From: Blastomyces gilchristii SLH14081
Taxonomy: Eukaryota > Ascomycota > Eurotiomycetes > Onygenales > Ajellomycetaceae
Length of the DNA: 64,000 nucleotides
NCBI RefSeq assembly: GCF_000003855.2
Contig: NW_003101649.1
Coordinates: 361,563-425,562, forward strand
Direction: 5' to 3'
How positions within the stretch are numbered: the stretch's first letter is position 1; every line of letters begins with the position of its first letter. This document shows, one piece after another, positions 23,041 to 33,830 of the stretch. Both the position numbers and the translations under genes were made by a program. A model generated the notes under the pieces. It was not told the DNA's origin. It ran no database searches and saw only the letters and a list, made by a program, of their open reading frames with translations.

Positions 23041-23480
23041 CAAAGATTTTCTTTTAAGCTTAATAAGCTATAAACTGCATTAATAATCAAATTTGCTGTT
23101 ATACATCTGATTGAATGTTACAAAGCAGTTGAAGAGTTAAAATTCAATCTTACTCACACAACTGATAAAGTTCTCAATGACTATAACTTAAAGATTTCTG
23201 AGTCTATAATGATTATAAAAGCTCAGCTTCTTTCTAATCTGAAACTATCTTTTAAAGATAATCAATGTGTGAACTCAGATACTGCAGAACAATGAGATTG
23301 TTTTCTCACTTAAATCTTGATATCTTAAAGATATGAACTTCACTTCAAAAAGCAAATATAGCTTATATAAGTGACTCAACAACTGTCAAAGATTTTCTTC
23401 TAAGCTTAATGAGCTTTAAATAGCATCTTGCTCTAGCAGTTCACATGCTCAAGACTGCAGTCTGAAAGCAGTTCAAGTGT
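23041..23480 (+). repeat. Direct duplication about 346 bp apart
   Basis: CAAAGATTTTCTT(T/C)TAAGCTTAAT at 23041 recurs at 23387 with the following 80-90 bp similar at lower identity (both include AAGCAGTT(G/C)AAG near the end). It lies between the two main gene remnants of the TIR element. Confidence 0.5.
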
Positions 23481-23870
23481 AACTGCATTGAATGAGAAAA
23501 GAAGTATAGCATTCATGAATGATATGAGATCAATTAAAAAAGCATTATTAAATTTCACAATTGTCATACTCTCTGTCTCTGACAGTAAAATAAGTAATAA
23601 GAAGTGACACCTGAGTTGAGATAATAACCATAGCTCACAAATGAATGAAGATATCAGCTATTCAAGTCATCATGATCTTCAAAGGTCTGTGAACTTCTGA
23701 GTCAATGAAATCTCATATAAATATCAGTGAACTTCTTCAAAGTTCTGTGAACTTCTGAATCAATGAGATTGAGGAAAACAGCACATAGCTTGAAGAGTAT
23801 GTAAAGCTTCTCATTGCTAGTGAAGAATGAGAATGAGGAAATGCTGATCATTGCACAGTCACAAGGTGAT

Positions 23871-23972
23871 GAGATCTTTGAGAGAAATGATACTGTAAGA
23901 CAATGAGATCTTCAAGAGAAATGATGTTGTAAAACAATAAGATCTTCAAGAGAAATGATACTGCAAGATAAT
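23871..23972 (+). repeat. 34-bp tandem repeat, three copies
   Basis: GAGATCTT(T/C)(G/A)AGAGAAATGAT followed by a (A/G)(C/T)TG(T/C)AA(G/A)A(C/T)AAT tail repeats three times head to tail. All differences are transitions, as expected of the mutation process. Confidence 0.75.
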
Positions 23973-24454
23973 AAGATCTTTGATCTTTTTTTAACTTCAC
24001 TAATCTTTTATAAACATCTGTGAATTTCTTTGAAGTTATATGAACTTCTGAGCCTATTAAATTAGTTAATAAGTGAGAAGATAAATTCACTATATTAAAG
24101 AAGAAATGAATAATACTATACTGATATTTTTTGAATCTTTTTTTTCTTTCTTTTTCTTCTTCTCTTCTTCTCTTCTTCTTTTCTTCTTCTTCATAATTTA
24201 AAAAAATCAATATGATATTTTCTCTCTCTGCAACATTGATACAGATGCACTCATTCTGCTTTCTTATCAGTAAAAAGAATATACTTACTGCTGCTGCAGC
24301 TATTCTGTGTGAATAACTCTACTCTGACAGAGTTTATCACTCACTGTATATATCTATTCAGTATAAAAAGTATAATGAGAATGAAATGAAATACTAACTC
24401 TGATAATTAATTCTTCTCTCTGCATTTATGCCTGTGCTCACTCTTGCTTCTCTG

Positions 24455-24494
24455 CTCTCATTCTCACTCTTACTCTCATCTGTGAGAATGAGAG
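24455..24494. repeat. Perfect 13-bp hairpin
   Basis: CTCTCATTCTCAC (24455-24467) pairs with GTGAGAATGAGAG (24482-24494) across a 14-nt loop. It lies in a CT/GA-rich part of the TIR element with several further imperfect inverted repeats. Confidence 0.6.
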
Positions 24495-24979
24495 TGAGAA
24501 AGTATCTGAGACTTCTTCTTCTTCTTTAAAGAACAGAGATAATGAGCTGAACTTATTCAGATAGATATAAGAAACTCTCTCTAAATAAGTGCAATATGAT
24601 AAGAGAATAAGAAACTAATATTATTATATAGTAGTTCTTACTCTCACTTTTCTCTCTCTTTCTCAGGCTTCTTCTCTTCTCTGTTCTTGACAGAGAAAGA
24701 AGTTCTGTCAGAATTAACTAAGTAAGTAATATGAATATGAATGAGATATATGTGATAGAGAAAGAATCAATCACTGACATGTCACATTAGCTTTTTCTCT
24801 CTCTTCTCAGAGTCATTATAATTCTCTCTGCTCTTCTCACTCTTTCTACTCTCTACACTGATGAGCTTATCTCTCTCATTCTCTCAGTCATTCTCTGTGT
24901 TGAGCACTCTCTTCTCTTCACTGTCACTATCACTGCTAACAATGTCATATAATATCTCTCTCTCTCTCAACACTCTGTC
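24495..24979. other. CT/GA-rich low-complexity region
   Basis: There are long TCTCTCTC and TTCTCT runs and short inverted repeats (for example ACTCTGACAGAGT near 24315 and GACAGA...TCTGTC near 24700). No gene is seen. Confidence 0.5.
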
Positions 24980-25016
24980 TGTCAGCTGTGTCTGTTAAGA
25001 GCAGACACAGCTGACA
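24980..25016. repeat. Perfect 15-bp hairpin
   Basis: TGTCAGCTGTGTCTG (24980-24994) pairs exactly with CAGACACAGCTGACA (25002-25016) around a 7-nt loop. It is the strongest short palindrome noticed in the window and lies near the middle of the TIR element. Confidence 0.7.
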
Positions 25017-26789
25017 AGTCAGTTAAGACAGAATTGAAATTGAATAATGAGTAAGAGCTCATCATTCTATTAGTCTCAGAAATCAGAGAAATGATGATCA
25101 GTCTCTTATAAGAAGTTTCAGTACTTCTCTTCACAGAAGTAGAGAATGTGAGACTATATTAATCAGATAATAAAGATAGAGCTGAGTAAGCAACTGCTGA
25201 GAAAGAATAGATATACTGTCTATTAAGAGAATAATGAGAAATGTTGAGTATACTCTGAGAAGAGAAGAGCTCAGATAGTTAAGTCTGAAGATTCTTATTC
25301 TCACTGCTGAGTTATTATATGTAAGAGTGAGTATAGCATTTTCAAATACAAGCTCAAGAATCTCAGTATATTCTCACTGACACAGTCATATCAGTTACTG
25401 TTAAAGACATTATCTTCTCCTTCACTGAGAAGCAGTACTCTGATAATTTAGATTCTTATTTTATTTATACTGCTCTGCTTTATGAAAAAGATTTTAAGTA
25501 GAACTCTAATAAATAAGTAATCTATATAGATAAATATATTGAAGATTCTATACAGATATTCTTTATAAGTATCAGTTATAAATGTAAATTAGTTAATATT
25601 GAAAAATGATATCTTAAAAATAAAATTTGTCAGATGTTAGTCATATTTATTTTAAATCTTGATATTTAATTGACTTATAAGTTAACAGAATAATACAGAA
25701 GTTCTATTATTAATATATTTATCAGTGAAAATGTAACATTGTATATTAAATAAAGATGAAGTAAGTAAATCTTCAGTATATTCATTAATTTTAGTTATTC
25801 TTCTTCAGAATTATTTTCAAAGTATCAGATAGATTATTTACAGTAGATAAAGATAGTGTATTTTTAATAAAAATAGAATCTTACTCTATATTATCACTGA
25901 ATTTCTCAGAATAAGACTTAACTTCAGCATTAATAATTATATTATTTAAATTCAAGTTCATTGCAATTAACTGCTACTGAATTCATATTTAATTAAAATA
26001 CTTAATCTTCTTCTTCAGATCTTTCACTTCAATTAAAAGTATATTCAAGAAGTCAAATATATATTTCTTTAATAGTAAAAGTAAATCTTAAGATGAGATA
26101 TAATCATTCTTTAACAGACTTCTAGTAGTAGAGAATATCTTGAGCTTAGTAATAGCATTTATATATTTCTCAGTAAGTGAATACTTAAAGATAGACTTTA
26201 AAATCTATTATAGCTGATGAACTCATGTATTTAACAGACAGACTTAATCAAATATAAGATAGATATTCTTTATTGAATTTTTATAGTATTTCATCTTTAG
26301 CTTACAGCTATTATTAAGATGTTTCATATCTAGATCAATTACTTTAAAGAAGCTGAGTTTTTCAGATCAGTTGATAAGATCTACAGTTATAATTACTTAA
26401 TATAGAGAAGAAGTTTTAACAGATTAAAGTATTTAAAAATAATAAAGTATCTCAGTGACATAATTATATTAATCAGTATTAAGAAAGAAGATAATCAGAG
26501 ATGAAATGAAGTACTTAAGAAGTTCAATATTATCATACTTAACAGTATAGTATATTTGAATGAATAATTCACATTCTCAGAGAAGATGATATATGATACA
26601 GAATTCAATATCTTAAGTGAGCTAAGAGATTTAAGAGTTGATTTCATTTCAGATATTAAGAGTAAATGTTTTGATATATATATCTTTAATAAACTGAAGA
26701 TACTGTGAAGAACTAAGCTATTATATAATAGAATTAATATCTTCTGAGTGCTCAAGATTGCTAACTGAATAATCTTAATATTATATAAT
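25017..26789. other. Very AT-rich region, no gene assigned
   Basis: A minus-strand frame of about 86 codons is open at 26495-26755, in a different frame from the DUF6589-like remnant. It may be chance or the gene's C-terminal part after a frameshift. Nothing else is recognisable. Confidence 0.4.
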
Positions 26790-28640
26790 AGTATAAAATA
26801 GAGTAAGACTTTGAGATATGAAGCTCTGAGAAATCACTGACTTAAGAAGATAATATTTTGAATTAATAATAGTCATAGAATTTCAGTTTTAATAAGTAAG
26901 ATCAGACTGAATATAGTGATGAGTCTTCTCAGAGACTTCAGCTTCAAAATAAGTATAGATAATAATAAAGAGTAGATTTATTTAAATATGAAATTATTCA
27001 GAAATAGAATAAACTCAGTTATACTGTTCAAAGATATCTGTAGATTTTAACTACTTTATCTTGACTGACTGAATAAGTTTTATAATTAAAGTATCTTCAT
27101 ACACTGAAAAGAGATGAGTTAAAAATACTGTATAATCTCTTAATAAATTAAGAAAATTATTAAATATCTTCTTATAAACTCTCATAGTTCTTACAATAGT
27201 ACTCTCATTTTCAAAAATAGTACTCAACTGCTGAAAATACATTCTATACACAGAAAGTGTATTAATAACAGACATTTAAGATAATAAATTATTTACAGTA
27301 CTGAAAATACTTTTAATCTTATTATTATAAATCTTTTGAACAGTATCTAAAATAAGATATGATATTATTTACTTCTGAAGTGTATTATTATTATCTATTA
27401 TATCAGATGCATCAATGATTTCTTACAGTATTAATAGTCTTATGAAATTATATATAATCTGAGTTAGATCAGTTTCTGAAATATTGAAGAAAATAATCAC
27501 AGTAGTAGTAGTTATAGTAGTTATGAAATCATTGTATCTAATTATCTCATCTTATACAGTCTTCTTAAAGTTCATATTATCATAGACTATAATGACTTAA
27601 GAATCTTTAATAAGCTGCTGAAGTTTAATCTAATAGTAAGAATTAGTCAAGTGATTGACTCAGAAGTTAATAAAAGTTTAAAGAATATATCAGAAAATAA
27701 CAGATATTATCAGAGATTACTAGAAGTTTAAGATATTAGATAGAAATATTAATAAGTTAAGAATATTAAGTTATATCTTCTCTTATTTAACAATTTTTAT
27801 TATTAATCTATTTTCTATTATATAGCTGTGACAGAGTTCAAAGTCAGAAATAATTTCTATTACTTATTATTTTACTTCTGAGCTATAAAAATATACAGAG
27901 AGAATAGAGCTGAAGAAGTTTGAGTTTTTTAAGAAATAAGAGTAATATATAATACTTATAATAATAAATAGCTATTTAATAGCTGTTATTTTATCTGAGT
28001 CTCATTCATAGCTCTTTTAATTAATATATTTATTTTTTAGAACAGAAGTAAGTAGATTAAATCAGATTAGTATATTAGTCTGAATAATCTTAAAAACAGT
28101 CTGAAAGTTAATGATATTCAGATCAGAATTTTGATTGAATTTTATAAAGAAAAGAGTATTAATAAGATATTTCAGCTTCTATTTAAATAAAATAGTATAA
28201 TATTAATTATCATTGAATATTTCTGTCTTGAAAAGTACTGAATATAGTATATTTTACTACTTTATAGAAGTACTGTATTATTAATAAGTTAAGATATTAG
28301 AACTCTGAATTTAAGTCTCTATAAAAATCTTTATTTTTCAACTATTTTACTGTAATATTCTAATAATATAAGATAATTTCAACTGTCTTTTCTGCTAGTT
28401 ATAAGATATTATAGACAGATACTGTGAATCACAGTGATTTGATTATAAATAAGCTTATAAGATATTGATATTAGTATCAGTGATCTCAAATTCTGAAGAA
28501 GTATTAATAGATTCAAGCTCTGTTAAGTCACTATCTAATATATTATATTCATCATCTATATTATTAAAAGACTGTAGTGATTGTAGAGAGAATTCATCTT
28601 TAAGTAATAAAAAATATTAACTGAAGTATATCTGATATTA
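26790..28640 (-). pseudogene. DUF6589-like fungal protein remnant
   Basis: A single minus-strand frame (codon low coordinate divisible by 3) stays in register from about 28.6 to 26.8 kb, interrupted only by stop codons at probable Trp/Gln/Arg sites. Signature segments in order are VYDNMNFKKTV near 27.57 kb, TDLTQIIYNF near 27.45 kb, LSTIFENESTIVRTMRVYKK near 27.20 kb, FSVYEDTLIIKLI near 27.08 kb and SE-x-FHI-x-INLLFIII-x-TYFE near 26.97 kb. I recall the same order (YDN.NF, LTQ.M, LGPILENEGT, LFGDQ.T, GLFHLRMN...H.G) in fungal DUF6589 proteins, whose function is unknown to me. Position next to the right TIR makes it a transposase candidate; this is inference. Confidence 0.6.
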
Positions 28641-28911
28641 AGTATCTTAAGATTCAAAAGACATGCTGTCTTTTATCAATGATTGTAATATGATAAGAAG
28701 AGATAGTAAGTTGTAAAATAGTAGAGATAATAGCAGAATAACTGAGAATTTAAAAAATATTAGTTTAATAATAATTAGATAGATATTTAGAGTAGATGTA
28801 TAATTCTGAAGTTAATTAAATATTTTATATAAGTGAAGTTGATTTTTTATATATAATGAAACTATTTCTTCTCAGACTCTCTATGAGATATTAGATTATA
28901 AGCATGTGTGA

Positions 28912-29028
28912 AGTCTCTTATTGATTCAGAAGTTAGCAGGACTTGACAGAAGTCTAAAGAAGTTTAATTAGTCACACTAATCTGAAAATATTGAGAAGAG
29001 AGGCTGAGTATGCTGAGATAAGCTGTAC
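28912..29028 (-). repeat. Right terminal inverted repeat of the 10.4-kb element
   Basis: It is inverted relative to 18587-18690 and includes the exact 20-bp core at 28932-28951. Immediately outside it, from about 29041, CG-containing unmutated sequence begins. Confidence 0.65.
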
Positions 29029-29040
29029 TTTTTAAAAAAA

Positions 29041-30015
29041 GTGAAGATCTGTACAAAAAGAATGAGTACACACATACACATCAAACAGGCCCTCATATCA
29101 CATATGAAAAAGGATCGCGCGCGCACTCCCATTCTCATTCATCAAGATTTGTGTCCATTCATACTAGATAGTGCTATAGTGAATTATTTGACCGCGCTGG
29201 TATTCTCACTACAATATCATGCTGCCTTTTATCTTTATTCACTTATACAAAGCTGCTATTTCATTCTCTTCATGCTTCTGATACTGTATGAGAAGATTGC
29301 CAATGTCTCACTAAGCTCTATAGTGAATCTCTGAATCTTGACTCAAAGAATCAATATAGGTCTGAAGTTCATCTGCTGTATGAAGGCCTCCTGTGTATAG
29401 AGCGGCCCCGGGTATAGAGACCTCTGAGCATAGACACCCCTGAATATACATTCCCCTGAAGACTGGCCGGAGGATAGAGACTGTTTCAGGTTGAGAGCTC
29501 TTCACTGATATGGGTCATTATTTCATACAATCTCCAATGAGGAGATCTTGATTCTTAATACAACTCAGTATCATTAATGTGTGCTCCTTGTAACACTAGT
29601 ATAAAATACCAATTTGACACATATCAATAGACTACCGTAGCAATAGATGTGGGTTCTTGATGCAGTCAGGTCACCCCACTCCAAAGAACTTATTTGTTGA
29701 ATACCTTTCCCACTAGGTAGCCTTTTACCGTGTATGTATGATGTATGTACTGTACAATCTTACCAGGGGTGACGAAAATTAATTTGTATCCATGGGCAAT
29801 GCGTCGGTCCCCTGGTATTCTGCCAAAACTCTTCTCTAATGTACTGTATAGATGTTAAGTTTGAAACAGTAAAAACACAGAAAAGAGCTGATTCATCTAG
29901 ATGGGTTTTCCAACATACCACCTCCTACGGATGAGTATGAAGGGATAAATATATGGGAACATGGGGGAGCCGGGTCCAAAGGCAAACAAACAGAAAAACA
30001 ACGCTCTTACGATCT
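29041..30015. other. Unmutated DNA between TIR element and PRE3
   Basis: Composition is normal (for example GATCGCGCGCGCACTCCC near 29110). A plus-strand frame of 97 codons (29041-29334) has hydrophobic segments but no recognisable family and no introns or homologues I can name, so it is not called. The last 300-400 bp presumably contain the 3' UTR and terminator of PRE3. Confidence 0.5.
29391..29470 (+). repeat. Degenerate 16-bp tandem repeat
   Basis: Units of the form CTG-x-x-TATAGA-x-x-CCC follow one another at 29391, 29408, 29424, 29440 and 29456, spaced 15-17 bp. They are unmutated and lie in intergenic DNA downstream of PRE3. Confidence 0.55.
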
Positions 30016-31024
30016 TCATTTCGACCCCGGGCCTGTATATCCGTTATCCGGAAGGTATAAGTGTCGTACTGCGCCCTTCGCTGTCAACACCACCATACGG
30101 ATCACACCGCCAGAACTGCCATCCCATTTTATTGCTTCTTGCAGTGAGGTCTTCACAAACTCGATCCCCTCCTCCTCAGTCATTCCCTCCCGCCACTTCG
30201 CATCACAGTAGCCGTAGATATACGTTGAGCCGGAACCACCAATGGCATATGATTGCTTGTGCAGAGAGCCACCCAGCGGTATCGAGTATACCTGTCCTCC
30301 ATGTCGCGGGTCGTAGCCAGCGATGATGATTCCCGCACTAGATATTTAAACGACACGATTAGTATGGGCGAACAACTTTGAGATAGAAGACGGAAGGCGA
30401 TAAAGAATATACTAAGCGGTAAAGGAAAATTTACTTACCTGAGCATGTCTTTATTGTCATAACAAAGCTCCTGGAACAACGCAGCAGCGGTTTGGGTTGT
30501 TGGGGGTTCTTGGTTGACGACACCGTACATTCCTAAGTGGTAACTAACAATATCGGCAATAGCTTGTGTATCCGCAGCAGATCCTGACCGACAGCACCAG
30601 ATGGTATCGTGCACCTGTGTTAACTTATCTGTGACGCGATTCGCGATATAAGCTCCAGTAGTCGTCCGACTATCAGCCCCGAGAATAACGCCGTCCTTGA
30701 AGTTGATTGCCATGCTTTGCTCGAACTGCGATTAGTGTTTCAAAACATACGACTGCCGGTATATAGGTAGGACAAGAGCTCACATTGAGGTACCAAGACT
30801 ATTATTTTACGAGAAGAAGGGTTGGTTAGCTAGCCTACGACCAGGACAATCGAGGGAAACGGAGGGCGGTATCCTTTACTTGACCTCTCCTTCCTTGAGA
30901 TGATTCATGTCAATATGGATCCCATCTGTACCATCGTCAGTTCCAATTTCACAGAAAATAGTCGACCTCAATTCAACAACCACTAACCTTCTCCCAAACA
31001 CCCAGTAACTCCATGAGCAACCAT
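30016..31024 (-). CDS. PRE3: 20S proteasome subunit beta1 (PRE3/PSMB6 type), 5 exons
   Basis: This is the catalytic beta1 subunit of the 20S core, cleaving after acidic residues. Deduced exons on the minus strand: 31024-30988, 30925-30880, 30798-30784, 30714-30439, 30337-30016; 696 nt, 231 residues. Introns are 62, 81, 69 and 101 nt with GT/AG ends (donors GTTAGT, GTAAAG, GTGAGC, GTAAGT) and CTGAC or CTAAT branch-like sites. The protein starts [14 protein letters not shown]; the propeptide ends at Gly30 so mature Thr31 is the nucleophile (LGTSIMA). Asp47 in GADSRTTTG and Lys63 in VTDKL are the usual partners, and [15 protein letters not shown] lies near the C-terminus. Length fits the family. 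The third exon is only 15 nt and encodes the cleavage site. The first exon is the least certain part. The gene is divergent from the hydrolase gene. Confidence 0.93.
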
Positions 31025-31684
31025 TGTAGCTAACCTGAATGTAGCAGGAGCTCGGAGTGGGAGACTGGCAAGAATAAAGTGTCAAGCGACGGGAAGCGTG
31101 GAGCTGGGAAGAGAGATAAAGAGGTCGATGAGGTCGTTCAATACCCGAGAAAGAGTTATGCGAGTTGAAATGAAGCTGTTGGCGAAATTTCTCTGAGCGC
31201 AGTCCTGATTGTCTGTGATGTTGAGAGGGAAAATGGTGATTGATGGTTATTACTTGAGGCAGCAAGGTCCAACGCGTGTCGCCCGATCGGGAATGGCCTT
31301 GGCACTTGGCTGATCCCCGGCTATTATAATTGGCTAACGCGCTTACTGCGGTAAACTCTACGGGAATCTCAACACCGGAGAGGATAGCCAGAAGAGGCGT
31401 TCAAAAATATCCAGTCTATTTTGCGTATCTTGAGGCGAGGTCATCGTCTTCCCTAATTATGTCTTGTTTGTGTACTGCGTAAACCGTAGTTGCATCCGTT
31501 TGCCTCCGCCTTCTCTTCCCAGATGCCTTGTGTGCGGCTGTTTTGGCCCGAGGTGACTTCCCAGACTGCCCCATGTTTACTAGGCCCGCCTCCCCACGCA
31601 CCCCTGGCTAATCACGATTCCTACACCAAGCTCAACTGTCACTGAAACCAACCATATACGCTCCCCGGAGAGGGCGAGACAGAT
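31025..31684. promoter_or_regulatory. Divergent promoter region PRE3 / BEM46-like
   Basis: The 660-bp, GC-normal intergenic region between two divergent starts must hold both promoters and 5' UTRs. CT/GA-rich tracts occur near 31085-31220. A GTTGGCGAAA near 31179 loosely resembles the yeast proteasome (Rpn4) element but with mismatches, so I do not call it. Open frames within it look like chance. Confidence 0.55.
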
Positions 31685-32920
31685 ATGGCAGACTCCCCAC
31701 CGCCACCACCATCCTGGAATTTTAGTACAATGGCTGGGAATGTGGTGCAGTTTCTCAGACTCCCGGTTCTGGCGTCGTCTGGCCTGGCCATTATCGCCAG
31801 TGGCATGCTCTATTTCAAGCAAAAGTAAATGACCGTCACATATCTACTTTCTTCGTTGCACGTTTAACTGACCACTGTTACTTCTATCTATCAAGCGAAA
31901 TAATTTATCCTCGCAATGTTCCTCTTGGGTCACGCGCCGAAGTTCCTAAACCGTCGGAGTTTGGGATGAACGACTACGAGGACCTTCGAATCCCAACCCC
32001 TGACGGGGAATCTCTCGCTGCGCTGTTTATTCGCCCGTCTAATAAGCGCCATTCTAAGCCTAAAATAACCGTCCTCATGTTCCACGGTAATGCAGGAAAT
32101 ATCGGCCACCGTCTCCCCATCGCGCAGGTCTTGGAGCAGTCTCTGAACTGCAATATTTTCATGCTCGAATATCGCGGTTATGGCCAGTCGACAGGGACTC
32201 CGGATGAACAGGGCCTGAAAATTGACGCCCAAACAGGTTTGGATTATATACGGCAGCGTGCGGAGACGAGCGATACAAAAGTTCTAATCTACGGCCAGAG
32301 TATTGGTGGTGCGGTCGCGATCGATTTAACTGCGAAAAATCAACATCGAGGGGATATAGCAGGATTGATACTGGAGAACACGTTCTTGAGCGTTCAAAAG
32401 ATGATCCCAAGGTATGAAAGCCATATAACCGAATCGAGTGACGATAACCTTTTTTATTTCATTTTTATTTTTTGTCTCCTCTAACGCGTTTTATGATATA
32501 ATTCGCGTTTATTTGTTGGGGTATTAGGAGTGTTTGTTGCTAATAAATATAATCGTCTCAGTGTCTTCCCTGCTGCAAAATACGTTGTTCGCCTTTGTCA
32601 CCAATACTGGGCTAGCGAGGATACGCTGCCCAAGATCACAAAGGTCCCGATCCTGTTCCTGAGTGGGCTCATGGATGAGATTGTCCCGTATGTCCCTCTT
32701 TCCCCCATTTCGGAGTAATGTTTACATTCACGAGGCCCGATATTCTAACGTATAGCCTGTTCTTAGCCCTGAGCATATGGCCCAGCTTTTTTCGATCTGC
32801 AAATCTAGTACAAAAGTCTGGCGAACTTTCCCAAATGGACAGCATAATGATACAGTTGCGGAACCGGGGTACTTCGACTATATCTACTCTTTTGTTGTGG
32901 ATCACGTTCTAGATGATTGA
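31685..32920 (+). CDS. BEM46/ABHD13-type alpha/beta hydrolase, 4 exons
   Basis: This is a membrane-anchored serine hydrolase of the BEM46/ABHD13 family; the substrate is unknown. Exons: 31685-31824, 31896-32411, 32562-32687, 32767-32920; 936 nt, 311 residues. Introns are 71, 150 and 79 nt (donors GTAAAT, GTATGA, GTATGT; acceptors AAG, CAG, TAG; CTAAT and CTAAC branch sites). Residues about 20-44 form one hydrophobic anchor after a proline-rich start. The oxyanion motif HGNAGN is at 110-115, the nucleophile elbow GQSIGG has Ser182, Asp257 lies in GLMDEIVPPEH, and His287 in FPNGQHNDT, giving a complete triad. A second exon-2 Met (residue 71) is too late to keep the anchor, so the first ATG is chosen. 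The gene converges on ATP11. Confidence 0.92.
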
Positions 32921-33830
32921 GCTAGCCTAACTGCTCTTTTTAACGATCTGATATAAACGTGCGGCCATCCTGGAATGGACCTGAAATGGCAGTTACATAC
33001 CGTCAAAGCTGTTCTGGGCGGAAGGGAATATTCGCTGGAACAAGGTGTAACAGACAATCCCGTAGCGAAAGGCACAGCTACTTTATCCGGACGAGGCACG
33101 AAAGACAAATGCTCAACAGCTTTCCAGTAATGCTATGTTGGATTGATCGAACCCCTTTTCTATGTCTAGCGCCCTTCCCTATGTGATATAAAAACACATA
33201 TTGCCCCCCACATCGCTTCTTGTAATAATGGCATGATTTTTAGTTTATTTTTTGATCCTATCTCTATTTCTCTTTCCCATCGCATCCAATTTATGCCTGA
33301 ATCCTCTTCTCATGTATGTCTAAGATACCCTTTCAAAAAAATTTCAAGGTTTTGCACGTCTCCAATATTGGCCCTCCCAACAACACAAAATATAAACTTG
33401 TCAGGGGGCAGTATAGTGCCACCTATCTACGGTTTTACAGATAGTCACTGGGATCAAATCGCATGCCTTTCCCATCGAAACACTAAGGTACCTAGCGACA
33501 GTTTGTATGCAGACACGAAGCCTGCACCGTTGTGCCTTTGGCCGAGGTTTTAAAAAGCTCATAGAACAGGCATAGGCTTGATCCCAAGCCACCGAGCCAA
33601 ATAAGGCAGCTAGTAATCTAAACTTCTATTAAGAACTATGGTAAGAATATGTGCATTTACATACAGTCCCCCGCCCTCACGCTTAAGACCCAAGATATTT
33701 TGCACACCTGTAACTAAAAGAACAGGGGGGAGAATTCCTCCTCCTTATCTTACATAATTTCATTGTATATATATATATACATATATATATATAAAAAGGG
33801 GGGGGGATAATACTTCTATGAAAGGATGAT
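32921..33830. other. Convergent intergenic region with AT/G-run
   Basis: This holds the 3' UTRs and terminators of the hydrolase and ATP11 genes. The open frames here have no recognisable product. A (TA)n tract at about 33763-33792 is followed by an A5 then G9 run (33794-33807). Confidence 0.6.

Larger units (their letters stand above)
18587..29028. mobile_element. About 10.4-kb TIR-bounded element with RecQ-like helicase and DUF6589-like gene
   Basis: Imperfect inverted repeats bound the region: left 18587-18690, right 28912-29028. They share an exact 20-bp core TTCTGTCAAGTCCTGCTAAC (18651-18670; inverted at 28932-28951) and an outer GTAC..TTATCTCAG...ACTCAG block. Inside are a plus-strand RecQ-like helicase remnant, a Cys-rich remnant, simple repeats and hairpins, then a minus-strand DUF6589-like remnant. 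The genes converge. The right TIR coincides with the sharp change from mutated to unmutated DNA. No clean target duplication could be fixed, so exact ends are uncertain. It could be an undescribed large DNA transposon, or two unrelated decayed genes bracketed by chance homology; the exact 20-bp core makes chance less likely. Confidence 0.6.

Noticed and set aside
23848..24210. 120-codon minus-strand Lys/Glu/Arg-rich frame
   Set aside because: It arises from a 34-bp tandem repeat plus a CTT-rich tract; low complexity, not a gene.
29041..29334. 97-codon plus-strand frame with hydrophobic segments
   Set aside because: No family resemblance, no splice or start context, and it begins at the edge of the TIR element; not supported as a gene.
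31170..31190. Rpn4/PACE-type proteasome element in the PRE3 promoter
   Set aside because: GTTGGCGAAA differs from the yeast GGTGGCAAA core at more than one base; not reliable.
32959..33553. Plus-strand frames of 75 and 106 codons downstream of the hydrolase gene
   Set aside because: They lie in the convergent 3' region, lack family motifs and are probably UTR.
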